A stretch of 64,000 nt of DNA from Scleromitrula shiraiana (GCA_028455995.1 JABELC010000002.1:1054001-1118000), one strand, 5' to 3'; counted from the first letter of the stretch, positions 35,240-46,707 are shown. Program-made: numbers and translations. The notes: generated by a model from the sequence alone, not told the origin.

Positions 35240-35712
35240 ATTAAATGGAATAATATTAGTTCAAATTAAAGTCATACAATCTATGATCCTTTTTATATGT
35301 TGTTACAAAATATTTCAATTTTCTAACAGGATGTGAAAAAAACAACCTCTCCAAATAGTGAATCCCTATTTTGGATCATGTCTTCTTGCCTCTTCGTCCC
35401 CAGCTTATTAAGCGAGCGTTTTGTTTCCTTTCAAATCTGCGCACCGCTATTAACCTTTCGAGGCTCTCAACAACTCTCTCGAATACTCCACCATAAGAAA
35501 CCTTTGAATCTTTGCAATAGAGTCGCTAATACGCTTCCAAGCATAATCTATTCATTAAATCCTGCGCGAAGATCCTTCGCCAGTCAAAACAAACATCCAA
35601 CCACTTTAAACGACGAACCCGCGCGGTTGTCGTCATAAAGCTCGAGCAACCCAGTAACAACAACTAAGTCAACAACAAAATATCAAATTTATCACATAGA
35701 AAGAGGAGCACA
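35240..35712. other. EXO84-PP2A intergenic region with a possible upstream ORF
   Basis: Contains the PP2A upstream region. An open frame with ATG at 35378 and stop at 35636-35638 would encode 86 residues and ends 74 bp before the PP2A start. It shows no domain and may be a leader ORF or chance. Confidence 0.4.
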
Positions 35713-37032
35713 ATGGATACAAATATGGAAGACGTAGGCAGGGTGCCATCGCCCACAAGATTATCTCCGACAACAGAGCCTGCATCAATACCAATTCTTG
35801 ATGGGTGGATTGAGAACTTGATGGCGTGCAAGCAACTGGCCGAGCAAGATGTTCAGAGGCTTTGTGATAAGGTATTTTAACCGCAGATATGAAGTGATTC
35901 AAATGCGTGTTTATTATGTACGAGTGAGCTAACGGCGTGTTATCAGGCACGAGAGGTTTTGCAGGACGAGTCGAATGTACAGCCTGTGGTATGCTTCCAT
36001 TCTACATAATTTTGTGTCTTCAGCAACTGATAACAATTTAGAAATGTCCTGTAACTGTCTGCGGAGATATTCATGGACAGTTTCACGATCTGATGGAGCT
36101 TTTCAGAATTGGTGGACCAAACCCAGATACCAACTATCTTTTCATGGGTATGATAGTTATCCCCTATTGCGCTTTGCAAGTTGTTAATGATTTACCGCAG
36201 GTGATTACGTTGATCGAGGTTACTACTCAGTCGAAACAGTCACTCTCCTTGTCGCATTAAAAATTAGATACCCTCAAAGAATCACTATCCTCCGTGGTAA
36301 CCACGAATCACGCCAAATTACACAAGTCTATGGTTTCTACGACGAGTGCCTCCGAAAATATGGAAATGCCAACGTCTGGAAATATTTCACTGATCTCTTC
36401 GATTATCTTCCCCTTACCGCCCTGATCGATAACCAGATCTTCTGTCTTCACGGAGGTCTGTCTCCTAGTATCGACACGTTGGACAATATTAGAGCCCTCG
36501 ATCGTATACAAGAAGTGCCACATGAAGGTCCCATGTGCGATTTGCTGTGGTCGGATCCAGATGATAGATGCGGATGGGGAATATCTCCTAGAGGAGCGGG
36601 TTATACCTTCGGTCAGGACATTTCTGAAGCATTCAACCACAATAACGGGTTGACTTTGGTTGCAAGAGCACATCAGTTGGTTATGGAGGGTTATAATTGG
36701 TCTCAGGATAGAAATGTCGTTACTATCTTCTCAGGTATATTCCGAATCTTGTCATCCTGATTGACCTATGTGATACTAACAGCAATAGCACCCAATTACT
36801 GCTACAGATGCGGCAATCAAGCTGCTATTATGGAGATTGATGAACATTTGAAATACACTTTGTAAGTTTTAACGAATTGATATTGAAAGGGAGAATTCTA
36901 ACACAACTAGTCTACAATTCGATCCTTGTCCAAGAGCTGGGGAGCCAATGGTCTCGCGTCGTAAGCACCATAACTCTGAAACATACGAACATGTTACTGA
37001 CAATTATAGGTACACCGGATTACTTCCTCTAG
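35713..37032 (+). CDS. Serine/threonine protein phosphatase PP2A catalytic subunit
   Basis: Seven exons: 35713-35871, 35947-35988, 36042-36147, 36201-36734, 36789-36861, 36911-36960 and 37010-37032; product 328 aa. The PPP catalytic signatures are complete: GDIHGQ, GDYVDRG and RGNHES, plus 'HGGLSPS' and 'APNYCYRCGN'. The C-terminus is TPDYFL, the tail of PP2A (not PP4 or PP6) whose leucine is carboxymethylated to control holoenzyme assembly. About twenty residues before 'LDGWIENLMACKQL' form an N-terminal extension not present in animal PP2A. The last exon is only 23 nt and encodes that regulatory tail. Confidence 0.97.
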
Positions 37033-37908
37033 ATACATAAACACGGAAATGAGAACAAAAATAACTTTGATATGCGGTATTGCGTTATATTGATTGGGAC
37101 AGAAGTAATGAATATTCTGTTTAAAGTACCAGAGGTTTTACAGCATCCTTTGGGCATGACATTCTAATTGGTATGTCCATGAATGAATCATTTGGTGGCC
37201 TAATTCAGAATGCACCCAAATTATGTAGACTTGCATTAGACTACTTATTATACCAATGCAAAAAGCGGTTGAGAATCTGTTTCTTCCAGCAGTGTGATTG
37301 AATGAGCCTCACTATAACTACTTGATAGATGTTATGCTATTAGCCTATACAAACTTTCTTATATGTAGGTACCTAACTTATAAGTACAAAGTCAAGTTCA
37401 GACTGAAATACATGTGTTAGGTTACTGCCATATTTCAATCATGTATTTTTAAAGGGGCCTCGGGATATTGAATATGAGCAGATAATGAATGAATTGCAAG
37501 TATTAATTTAGGAGAATGAATGTTCTATCTAGAAATTTAGAGTTAATCATACCCGTATGCTTACGTCCTACTTAAAAGCTTTATAGACATGAAAATGCAG
37601 GTAAAACGCAAACATTTACATGCCGAGAGGAACTACATAATAATTCCAGGACTCGATTTGATATTCTGGCCCAAAGTATATCCTCATCCTTAGAGTTCCA
37701 ACTTCCAAGGAGTTTCTCGTTACTTACACATGCGCAAATCCGGCCTTCTTGCCCAAGGCATTCAAACTCGACTATTGAACCAATAAGAAATAACTGGACT
37801 AAACTCAGTAAAATTCCTGATGTCGACACTCCAAGTTCCTCTACACATTGATACATTCACGGACTATTGAGCACCTCGCGATACTTCGCGATTTTGAGGT
37901 TTACAAAT
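37033..37908. other. Intergenic, no gene seen
   Basis: Between the PP2A 3' end and the FAR1-like gene. A 91-codon antisense frame at 37581-37856 has no support. Confidence 0.5.
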
Positions 37909-39442
37909 ATGTCTCTACCAGCCCAAGATCCTACGAGAACCCAATATCAACAGCCGAATCCGCAACGACATCTTTTCCAAGCTCAACAAAATATTGCTTA
38001 CCCAAGACCAGGTTCGACCGGTATTCACACACAACACAATTCTCCATACACCACACCTTACGCTGGTAAACAGCCAGTTCCAGCAAGACAAAATGGTAGC
38101 AACGGAGTATCTGCAGAGCAACAAATTGCTCAAGGCATTTTAGGTAATACTTCTAATTGTCAAACACCTCAACGTCAACCTCAAAGACAAAATGCTCCCC
38201 CGTCGCTCGGCACTCCAATTCATCCAATTCACATGCCCCAATATACCCCGCAAAATCAATCGATGACCGTAAATCATGCCGTTCAGCCAGCACCTCAACC
38301 CATGACTCAAGCTAGAGAATATGTTCCTCATCCACGACAATCACAATCCCCGGCGCTGCAGGGTCTTAGTATTCAGCGACCCTCTATGAACCCATCCCCC
38401 GCTAATTCGAGCCTCGGGACATCCAGACCTCAAGAATCGCCTGCAAGCACGGTACAAGATATGTCGATGATTGATCCTCAACTCGCAATCGAGCCACAAT
38501 TGGACGCAAACGAACCTCTACTTCCTCCACAAACTGATGCTGAGCCTCTTCCAGAGGTTGTGCAAGGTGAGATGCTATCCGCTCCACCGGGAGGTAGCTA
38601 CCCGACATTCGAAGCTCTGTTTGCTGCTGCACAAGCCCACGCTCTGGCGCATGGGTACGCGTTTGTCATTGGTAGATCGAAGCGCGATAACAGAGGGCTC
38701 AAGAAAGTCTTCCTTATTTGTGATCGCGGCGGAACAAACAAGGAGAAGGTCCCCGGCGATCAACGACAGCGCAAGACCAAATCCAGGAAATGCGGTTGTG
38801 AATTTGGTGTCTTTGGACTTGAAAACAAATCTGCATGGCTGCTAAGAGGTCGAATCGACGGCGAACATCTTACACATAATCACCCACCTAGCGAAAGTCC
38901 TACCGAGCATCCTGGAGCTAGGAAATTGGATCCCAAAGCTATTGCCGCTGTAAAAGCTCTTGAAGAAAATGGTAAGTCGCAAATTCTATGTGGTTTCATT
39001 CAATAAACAAATTCTAACCTAACTAACTCCATCAGGCGTCTCCGTAAAAGAAACTCTAGAGATTCTCCACCGCGAGAACCCCACCGTCCGCTTCCTCCCC
39101 CGCGATATCTACAATGCCCGCGCAGCCATCAAGCGCGATCCATCACGCGTGGAGCCCACCGCATTAGAATCCCTCCCAACATTCTACAAGAAGCCACCGA
39201 TGACATTTGAAGAAAAGCTCCGCGCAGAGCTGCGCACCGAGGTTGCCAACGCACAGGCAGAAGTGGAGAAGACGAAAGAGGAGTGGAAGAAAGAAGTCGA
39301 GGATCTCAAGGAGGAATTGAGACAGAAGGATAGCGTTATTAAGAAATTCGAACAGTTTATTGATATATGTAATCAACGTGTTATAATCCGGAGGGGGGAG
39401 TTGGCACAGGGGGAGGCTGGTCCTGCAAATCCGACTGGTTAA
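37909..39442 (+). CDS. FAR1-like DNA-binding-domain protein with coiled-coil tail
   Basis: Exons 37909-38971 and 39036-39442 encode 489 aa. Residues 1-220 are Gln/Pro/Asn-rich and probably disordered. About residues 230-325 match the FAR1/WRKY-GCM1-like zinc-binding fold common at the front of MULE transposases: 'FEALFAAAQAHALAHGYAF', 'KKVFLICDRGG', 'KSRKCGCEF' and 'DGEHLTHNHPPS', supplying the Cys and His ligands. A helical 'ETLEILHREN...LPRDIYNARAA' follows, then a coiled coil (about 412-462). There is no DDE transposase domain and none downstream, so this is a short, possibly domesticated, DNA-binding protein. The start is the first ATG after a frame opened by non-ATG codons. Confidence 0.82.
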
Positions 39443-39847
39443 TACTTGTTACATTTATTGGCCTTTCCCATGAATATGCATGCATCAATAGGTCTGGGAA
39501 TCGGAGTTTACATGTTGTCATCTTGAAAGGCGGTATCATTGATTTTACACACAGATGGGATGGTGTTTTTTTGGGGGGGTGGGCGGCTCTTTAGTTTTCG
39601 AATGTCTGTTATTGGCGCCGGAGTGTGTTGTTCGTGCGGTTAGGACTATTGATTTGGATGTCATCGTAGACTCATATATGAGTCTAGATGCTAGTGCTAC
39701 TCTTCTATGTAGTGAAATCTACTGGGTGTGCAATATACAATTTACACCATATACTTCTTTAAATACCTTGCTTGCTTACTACCTATTGCCTATTCGACTC
39801 TGCATAGAATGTACTATAATTTCTTTACTCTAGTAAATAGGTACAAA
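39443..39847. other. Convergent intergenic region
   Basis: Between the 3' ends of the FAR1-like and TYW1 genes. No gene is seen. Confidence 0.5.
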
Positions 39848-42205
39848 TCACTCATCAACCTCACCCAAAACCTCACCCATAACACCACCCTGACTTTCCG
39901 TCAGAGGAACCTTATTCTTCCCCTTCCGATGCACCCTCTCATCTCTCGGATCAAACCCACCCTTCCCCCACGTCGCCCACTCCGGCGTCTCAGGACCTAT
40001 ATAATCCTCCGGACCGAACTTCTCCCCACTCTCCAAGCACTTAAAGAACTTCTCATAATCGATTCTCGTGTGCCATTTCCCATCAATTCTGAATCTCTCG
40101 CTTGCAATCAATATACAGCAACTATGCGCATGTTCGGCTCCGATTCCATATTTCAAACCACGTCTCTTTAATGCTGCAGTCAGGGCCTCAACGAAGGCGC
40201 AGACTTCTTCGTAGAATGGTACGTTTTGCATGGTTAGTCCTGCGCCTGCTGATGAGGAGGTTCCGCAATATGTTACGCCCTTTACTTCAACAAAACATGG
40301 GAGTCCTTTTTCAACAAGGTCGGCATAGCCTTCTGCTTCGTCCTCGATGTTGAACCCTTTGACGAGGGTAAGTCTAAAGACAGTACGTTGTTCAAAACGG
40401 CGCTCGCGAAGAATGTCGAGACAGCGTTGGAAGCGCTCCCAGAAGTCACGGTGAAGAGGACGGTCAATTTTGCGGAGTGATTCTCGGTTAGAAGCGTCGA
40501 TGCTGACATAAAGTTGGGTGACTGGCTTTAATGTTGCAAGTTGATCTGGATGCTGAGCATTGCAGACAAGGAAGGATGAAATATGCTCCTTGTGTAGCAT
40601 GGCAGTGAATTCGTTAATATGTGGGTAGAAAATAGGTTCGCCAACTAGACTGAGTGCACAATGACGAATACGCATTGCTTCGGCGAAACGCTCGGCTCGG
40701 ACTCCTGGAACTCCTCGCATCATCTTGATTTTCTTGTAGTGGCCTGCCTTCACACCATCAAATATCATATCAGGTGGATCAACCTGCCACCTCCAAGTGG
40801 TACCAACTGGGTTCGTGCCATGTCTCCAGCAGAAAACACATTTGTTGGAGCAAGATAGAGAAGGTGTAGTTTCCATGCATTGATGGGAAGCAATGCCATA
40901 GAATGAGTATTTATAGCAAGAACCTCGACCACGTAAAGCGGATTTCGTCCAACGGCAGATCTTAACTCCAGAATGCGATCCAACTATCGAGTATCCTTGC
41001 TTTGTTAAAGCTGTGTATGTAGGCGAGTTCTTGGGAACCATCTCCTTGGCTTCCTTAGCCACTGCAGTTACTGATTTAGTTTTCGGTTTCTTTAAGCTGT
41101 ATGTCGTAAAATCTACTTCGAGTTCTTCGGGATCTTCGCCTGTCGTCTCGTCGGTAGTAGATTGTGTCTTATTCAGAACACCGCCGATATCCTCCAAATC
41201 ATTCAGGTTGTCTTTCTTCTGTGTCTTCACCTTTCGTGAAGCAACATTTTGTTCGTCAAAAAGTACCTCTCCATCATCGTCATCCTCCAAATCTTCAATA
41301 TCACTCTCAACAGCATCCCCACTACCAACGACTCCTTCCCCAAGACTTCCGGTTTTCATGATATGATCCAAAACATCCTCCACACCCTCCTTCCATTCCT
41401 TCAATCTATCGCTAGCATCTGTTCTCGAATCGCCCATCCCCAACGGGAAAGCTCTCTTCCTCCCTGTTAACTTGGCCAACCACTTATCCACATCTCTCGC
41501 CTGAGAACAGAAGCCTTCCTCCTCCGTTGGCCAACCCTCTCGATCCCCAAATCCAAAAACCGAGTATCCAAGTAAAGGAGATAGAGGCGCGGTATCAATT
41601 CTAAAATCATTATGCGTTTCTTGTAAATGTTCTAAAAAGTTATCCAGTACCGTATCGATGTTGTAACTCGGCATGAGGAGCAAATAAAAGTAACTAGTTC
41701 CGGCATCGCCTTTTGGGGGTGTGATGAAGTAATCGTCATAATCTACGTACGAAAGATCATGCAATTGTGGCTCGAGATATTTTTTATTTTCGGCTTCGGC
41801 TTCGACTTTAAGAAGGTTTTGTTTCAGGTCTTCTGTGAATACATTTGCCGTCTTCTCGGTGGTACCTGTTAAAGAGGAAAAGAAAACCAAGACTTGAATT
41901 TTTTGATCATTGCGACTAATGTTTTCTTCAGAAGATTTGCGTTTCTTCACCCCTCCAACTATTCTTCGTGGGGCTTTCGTCCCGTTCGTTTTCTTCTCGT
42001 CAATAACCTCTAATGGTAGCTTTTTTTCCAATGCAGGCAAAACAGGCGATGAGGGAAGAGGAGATGCCGACAGTTTCTCGCGTAAGACTCGAGGACGTAA
42101 GGTAATTCGAACAATGATTAGAATTGTTGCAGTTGTGAGAATGATAGGAATGCGATAGATGTGCCATAATGCGACAAGCTCTGTGGTACAGTTTAGTGAA
42201 ACCAT
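39848..42205 (-). CDS. TYW1: tRNA wybutosine-synthesising protein TYW1 (4-demethylwyosine synthase)
   Basis: A single exon of 785 aa. TYW1 condenses N1-methylguanosine-37 of tRNA-Phe with two carbons of pyruvate, forming the tricyclic core of wybutosine. An N-terminal membrane anchor (about residues 13-33) is followed by a flavodoxin domain ('LVFFSSLTGTTEKTA', 'SVFGFGDREGWP'), an acidic linker, and the radical-SAM domain whose cluster motif is CSNKCVFC (about residue 453) followed by 'WRHGTNPVG'. Later blocks 'LSLVGEPIFYP', 'LYVSIDAS' and 'EVKGVTYCG' and the 'HAHSCCIL' segment are in order. Length is normal for the fungal protein. Confidence 0.97.
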   Translation of the reverse strand: MVSLNCTTELVALWHIYRIPIILTTATILIIVRITLRPRVLREKLSASPLPSSPVLPALEKKLPLEVIDEKKTNGTKAPRRIVGGVKKRKSSEENISRNDQKIQVLVFFSSLTGTTEKTANVFTEDLKQNLLKVEAEAENKKYLEPQLHDLSYVDYDDYFITPPKGDAGTSYFYLLLMPSYNIDTVLDNFLEHLQETHNDFRIDTAPLSPLLGYSVFGFGDREGWPTEEEGFCSQARDVDKWLAKLTGRKRAFPLGMGDSRTDASDRLKEWKEGVEDVLDHIMKTGSLGEGVVGSGDAVESDIEDLEDDDDGEVLFDEQNVASRKVKTQKKDNLNDLEDIGGVLNKTQSTTDETTGEDPEELEVDFTTYSLKKPKTKSVTAVAKEAKEMVPKNSPTYTALTKQGYSIVGSHSGVKICRWTKSALRGRGSCYKYSFYGIASHQCMETTPSLSCSNKCVFCWRHGTNPVGTTWRWQVDPPDMIFDGVKAGHYKKIKMMRGVPGVRAERFAEAMRIRHCALSLVGEPIFYPHINEFTAMLHKEHISSFLVCNAQHPDQLATLKPVTQLYVSIDASNRESLRKIDRPLHRDFWERFQRCLDILRERRFEQRTVFRLTLVKGFNIEDEAEGYADLVEKGLPCFVEVKGVTYCGTSSSAGAGLTMQNVPFYEEVCAFVEALTAALKRRGLKYGIGAEHAHSCCILIASERFRIDGKWHTRIDYEKFFKCLESGEKFGPEDYIGPETPEWATWGKGGFDPRDERVHRKGKNKVPLTESQGGVMGEVLGEVDE

Positions 42206-42802
42206 TATTGATGAAGAAATACAAGAGAGGTTTCGTTACCAGTTATTTCGAAACCCCGGAAAGGCTTCGATATCCAAGTGTCGTGGGCCATATTTATATA
42301 AAGGAGGTTGTCATTGTATGAAAATTGTCGAGTATTCAAAATTTTGGAGGGGAACTTTCGTGGGGCAAGATGCGGGCGCTAGAGCGCACACTAGTTAGTG
42401 TCTGCGTGAAATTTGAGATGTTTCAGCGGTTTGTAAGGATTCACTGGGGCACATTCATTGTCTATATATTAAAAAACACGAGAATCAAATCAAAATTATA
42501 CGGGATGTTTTCTTTGTACTATAATTATGGCAAATCTACATAATTTATCTATAATCTTACTATGAAGGAAGTTTTCCTATGTAATTTCGTAGCTCGTGGA
42601 TTCATTCACTTCGTTATTTCTATCAAATTTGTATCTTAAGTCTCGTGCATAGCACAACGCTCAAAACACTATAACATATCCCAATCTAGAAGAGAAACTC
42701 AGAATGCCCAATCCCAAACCCTTGGTCCCAGCCAGTCGAAAATGTGCCTCTGTTGCATGTATACAATTTGTAGAACCAATCTCTCATAGTAACCCCCCTC
42801 CT
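42206..42802. other. TYW1 upstream / AA9 3' flank
   Basis: Intergenic AT-rich DNA, no gene seen. Confidence 0.5.
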
Positions 42803-44379
42803 TTAACCACAAGTCCCAAAGCTTCCCTGACAACCCTCCCCGCAATAATCTGTAGAGTTACCACAGTAACCCGCTGCAGAACAGCAATTACCGAATGAAC
42901 TGCCTTGACAGGTTTGATCTCCACCACAGCTCCCATCCTCCGAAACCTCTGCTTTGGCGACTGAACTTGCCACTGCGGTAGCAACGGCAGTGACAGCATT
43001 GCTCGAAACGCGGACTACAACTGAGCTTGCAGCCCCATATGTGCCTGCGACTTGAGTTGAAGCTTCACTTGCAACAGGACTTGCAGTTCCATATGTACCT
43101 GCAACTTCCGTCGCGGCCGCTGGGATGGCATAAGTATTTGTAGAGGTGGCTACTTTCTCCGGGGCGGGGGGACCCTTGAAATTGCCGGCTTCGCAGCCCT
43201 TTTGGATGTCGGTGCAATGGGCTTCCCAGGCTCTACAACCGGTATCTCCGGTGGGTGGAGCAGTGCCGTAGCAGGTTGTTACTTGATTCCAACAGTTTGT
43301 GCTGGCCTAATACATGTTAGATTGGGTATTTTTAGGTGACAAGTGAGAAACTTACGCTCCAGCAACCATCTTCGGTTGTATAAGCAGGTACTTCGACACC
43401 CCACCAGTTTGCATTAGTAACCACGGCATCTGATGGAAGAAGACCTTCTTGTTGGGAGTTTGCAACGGAGAATTTGACAGATTTGGTTACATCGGTAGTT
43501 GATGATGTGCCAGCTTGATATGGAGCCGGGCCAGCCATGGTATATGGTTTCGATTCTGGAACCCAGATATTATATAAAACCGAAGGATCGGTAATTTTAA
43601 CATAACCTGGAATGGACACAGTGTCTTTTGGAATTGCAGTACCGCTGGACTCGAGGTAGATTTGTGCACAGCCAATGTAAAACTGTGGATTTGGGGGTGT
43701 CTTGTCAGCTTGGTGAAGTGCGAGAAGTTCTGGTCGAACAAGATAATATCCGCCAGCGATATCACTTGGGATATCAACTGAAAGGAAGCCGTTGTTCTGA
43801 ATGAGTTTTTCTGTGCACCATTGTTGAGTGCTACTGTCGTAGCCATCATCCCAGATCTTGAACCAATCTACCAGAATCGTAAGCTTTGGTTAAAGATCAC
43901 TAATTTATCAATCATAATATCTTAGCAGAAGAGAACTTACCAGATCCAACAGCAGTGTCGTTAACAGCAGAGGCCACGCGCTTCATATAAACAGCACAAG
44001 GACCTTTATGATCAGGATCAATAGCACCCGCCCGCTCACCATCCGCATATTCGCGAAACAAGAAGCTCAATTTAGAAGTCTGATTAACCGAGCAGACACG
44101 GTCGACGCCCACGGTACCATTGAAACCTATCATGTCATCAGTAAACAAGCACAAAATTTATTGTTGACAAACAAAAGATTACTTACCACAAGCCATGGCA
44201 TCGCTTTGGAGATCATTGATGGGGTCAGTAGCTGTACTGGGGTCGGAAGGCATGCGAACACAAGTTCCATCACCTTGAGAAACATCATCGACAAACAGCG
44301 TGGTAAAGACCGTGTGCGCAGCAACGATCTGAGAATAAAATATCGTCGCCAGGACGAGAGAAAGTAGTGAAAATTTCAT
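42803..44379 (-). CDS. AA9 lytic polysaccharide monooxygenase with C-terminal CBM18
   Basis: Exons 44379-44187, 44126-43941, 43867-43356 and 43306-42803 give 464 aa. A signal peptide (residues 1-21) ends before His22, which becomes the copper-binding N-terminal histidine. The AA9 domain keeps the second histidine ('DHKGPCAVYM'), 'YYLVRPELLALHQAD' and the 'QFYIGCAQI' strand with the buried Gln/Tyr pair. AA9 enzymes cleave cellulose and related glucans oxidatively. After a Thr/Ala/Ser-rich linker with two 'VAGTYG' repeats comes a hevein-type chitin-binding module with eight cysteines ('CCSAAGYCG', final 'FGTCG'). AA9 proteins usually carry CBM1, so the CBM18 is unusual. I chose the ATG at 44379, not an upstream in-frame one, because it starts the signal peptide. 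Confidence 0.93.
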
Positions 44380-45447
44380 GTTCGCTTGAAGATCTACTCC
44401 TTGAACAATATATTGAGTTGAAATGTATGTATGTAATTTGGTATGTAATTTGTTTTGTTTCGAAGTTGAAATACCAACAAATTTCGAAAGAAGGTTCCTC
44501 GAATAGAGCAATAAAAGAGCGTGGTATGTGAATGAAAGTAAAAGATCGTGATGAATTGAAGAGTCAAAGAAAGTTGGATGTTGTTTTTATAAACAAACCA
44601 TCCTGTAATGGAGTTTAAGTCGTTTATATTGTTTCCATATGAATCTTACGTGAAATACAGTACTAGGTACCTACAATAGCAAGCTGTACTCGAATCCCCT
44701 ATTCACCCTTTCACTTGATCATTTGAAATAGTTCACACCAAATTAAAATGAATGTGACTATAGTCTCACCTGTACTTTTCTTTTCTCTTCCCAACTCCTG
44801 TTTCGTTGTAAAGGACAGACAAACTTTTTGACCTGTGAAAATTTTTTCTCAAATTACTTTCAGCCAAGTTCATGGATCCTGTGGCCTTTATAACAGTATG
44901 TGTCACGGTGTTGGTCTTCTAATATAAAAGGAGCAGGGCTTAAGTGGTGTTCGTTGGAAATGTTGTAACTTGATGTTTATTGGATGCAAGTTTCCCGGGG
45001 AGGGCGTTAAAAACATTATCGCTACGTTTCAGAAATGCAACCCCTCTCCTTGGCCAGAGGCACTACGCCCAATAAATTAGGAGCTGATTGTTTCTATGTA
45101 GATCGTTCATCCACTGCTCTAGGATTGATATTGCGATTTACAACATACTCTTGCCTAGATCCTGCCGCAATACGTTCTGTGGATAGCCTCTTAAAAACAC
45201 GCACGATCCCTTGGATTGTGTCCGAATAATCAAGCAGGAATTTGTAAACTGAAATTGAAGAGAGGAGATTCATTTCATGCACGGCGTGGTACCGGCAAAC
45301 ATAAAGGTATACACAAAAATTTCATCCCCTTTAGCAACAAATTGTGCCAGTCGTTCAACACCACCTTTGATATCTTTTTTCGCTATGCTTGATTTATTAC
45401 ATTTATAGTACATCCTTCCCCGAGTCGTCGTAAATCCATGGACACAT
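44380..45447. other. AA9 upstream region / HSP10 3' flank
   Basis: About 1.07 kb with no supported gene; small frames at 45035-45282 overlap on both strands and lack domains. The AA9 promoter lies at its left end. Confidence 0.5.
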
Positions 45448-46098
45448 TTATTCGTTGATCTTTGCAAGAATGCTATTTATGCTGTCAGTTACTGCCAGTA
45501 GAGCAAAATGAGTACGTTGTATGCTTGTACTTACTCATGATCTCTGAACAAAGAGTATTCCTCATCTCCGACCTTAACTGGAGAACCTCCGTACTGTTTC
45601 TTGTTAGCATAGCCCGTTGCCAATGCAATACGCATTTCAAGGTGAAATTGAAGCAGGTATATCCATCCTCGGAAACCATCACACAAAGTAGACCTGCAAA
45701 CGCCCCAATCCATCCAAGCCCGGTCATGATGGAGAACACAAAATCGACGTACCTGTGGAATCAAAACCTTATCACCGGCTTGCACACTGCAGCTGACTCT
45801 CTTTCCATCCTTATCCAATCCACCAGGTCCGACTGCCAAAACTCTAGCCTCGTTGAGCTCCTTCACACTTGATTCGGGCAAGAAGATACCACTGGCGGTC
45901 TTGGTTTCGGCCTTAATGCGCTGGACCAAAACTCGGTCAAGGAGAGGGGCGAGGGCCTTGATTGACTTGAGTGCGGTAGACTATATAGAGAACGAGTATT
46001 AGTAGCTGTCTGATGGTAAAGCAGCTGTTGATTACGGGACCTGATGGGGAACAGAACTATCGAATTGCTTCCATGGAATATGTACTGAAACTTACCAT
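45448..46098 (-). CDS. HSP10: Mitochondrial 10-kDa chaperonin HSP10 (GroES-type)
   Basis: Exons 46098-46096 (the ATG alone), 45980-45753, 45593-45535 and 45472-45448 give 104 aa. HSP10 caps HSP60 in the mitochondrial matrix during folding. The protein reads 'STALKSIKALAPLLDRVLVQ', then 'KTASGIFLPES', 'VLAVGPGG', 'AGDKVLIPQ-YGGSPVKV' and 'EEYSLFRDHDILAKI', the complete co-chaperonin pattern with its mobile loop. The first intron follows the start codon directly, and the final exon carries eight codons including stop. A perfect heat-shock element lies upstream at 46214-46226. Confidence 0.95.
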
Positions 46099-46213
46099 CT
46101 TGAAGGGAGTTTCTGTTCAGGAGGAATATGAGTTTACAGAATAGCGTATAGAAGTTGAGACGATTGGAATGAAGCTCGTAAGTCGTGAAGGAAAAATAAT
46201 TTGGATCTCGAGA

Positions 46214-46226
46214 TTCTGGAAACTTC
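46214..46226. promoter_or_regulatory. Heat-shock element upstream of HSP10
   Basis: The sequence TTCTGGAAACTTC is a perfect three-unit nTTCnnGAAnnTTCn site, the binding pattern of trimeric Hsf1. It sits 116-128 bp upstream of the HSP10 start codon, a typical promoter position. Binding itself is inferred. Confidence 0.8.
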
Positions 46227-46707
46227 TTAACCGAACATCGGCCATTGATCAAGACGCACCGCATCACACCCAGTTGATTACATAATCACAATTGTCACTC
46301 TGCCGTCAGGTCTAGTTTGGATTGTTAGATCCTCAAATTTTTAATATGAAGTTCAATAAGAAACACTTTTTTAGGTATGTGCTTTGATTTCGAACAAATT
46401 ACAAAGATAGAGATATGTAACAATTAAAGTCGCCACCTGTACCATCAAGACAGTAACCCAACATCCTCTAAAGTGACCACAAAAGGTATCTACTACCCAG
46501 AACGATGTGAACCTCCATAACCCCCATGGATATACAATCTACTACAGATTCCCCCTCTTCTATGTAAGAAAAGTTTTATAAACTGCACAATACTGTGCTT
46601 AACAATATGAACCAACTAGACCAATTTATGCTGATACTCCGCCCAAAACGCCCACCACCAAACCTGACTATGCAAACCAAGAGTCATCCAAGGTTACGTA
46701 AAATTCG
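46227..46707. other. HSP10 upstream / kinase 3' flank
   Basis: Remaining intergenic DNA between HSP10 and the kinase gene. No gene is seen. Confidence 0.5.

Noticed and set aside
42206..42545. Two overlapping 72-79-codon plus-strand frames upstream of TYW1
   Set aside because: No domain, and they occupy the likely TYW1 promoter.
44690..44712. ACTCGAATCCC resembling a tRNA T arm
   Set aside because: No matching acceptor, D or anticodon stems could be found around it.
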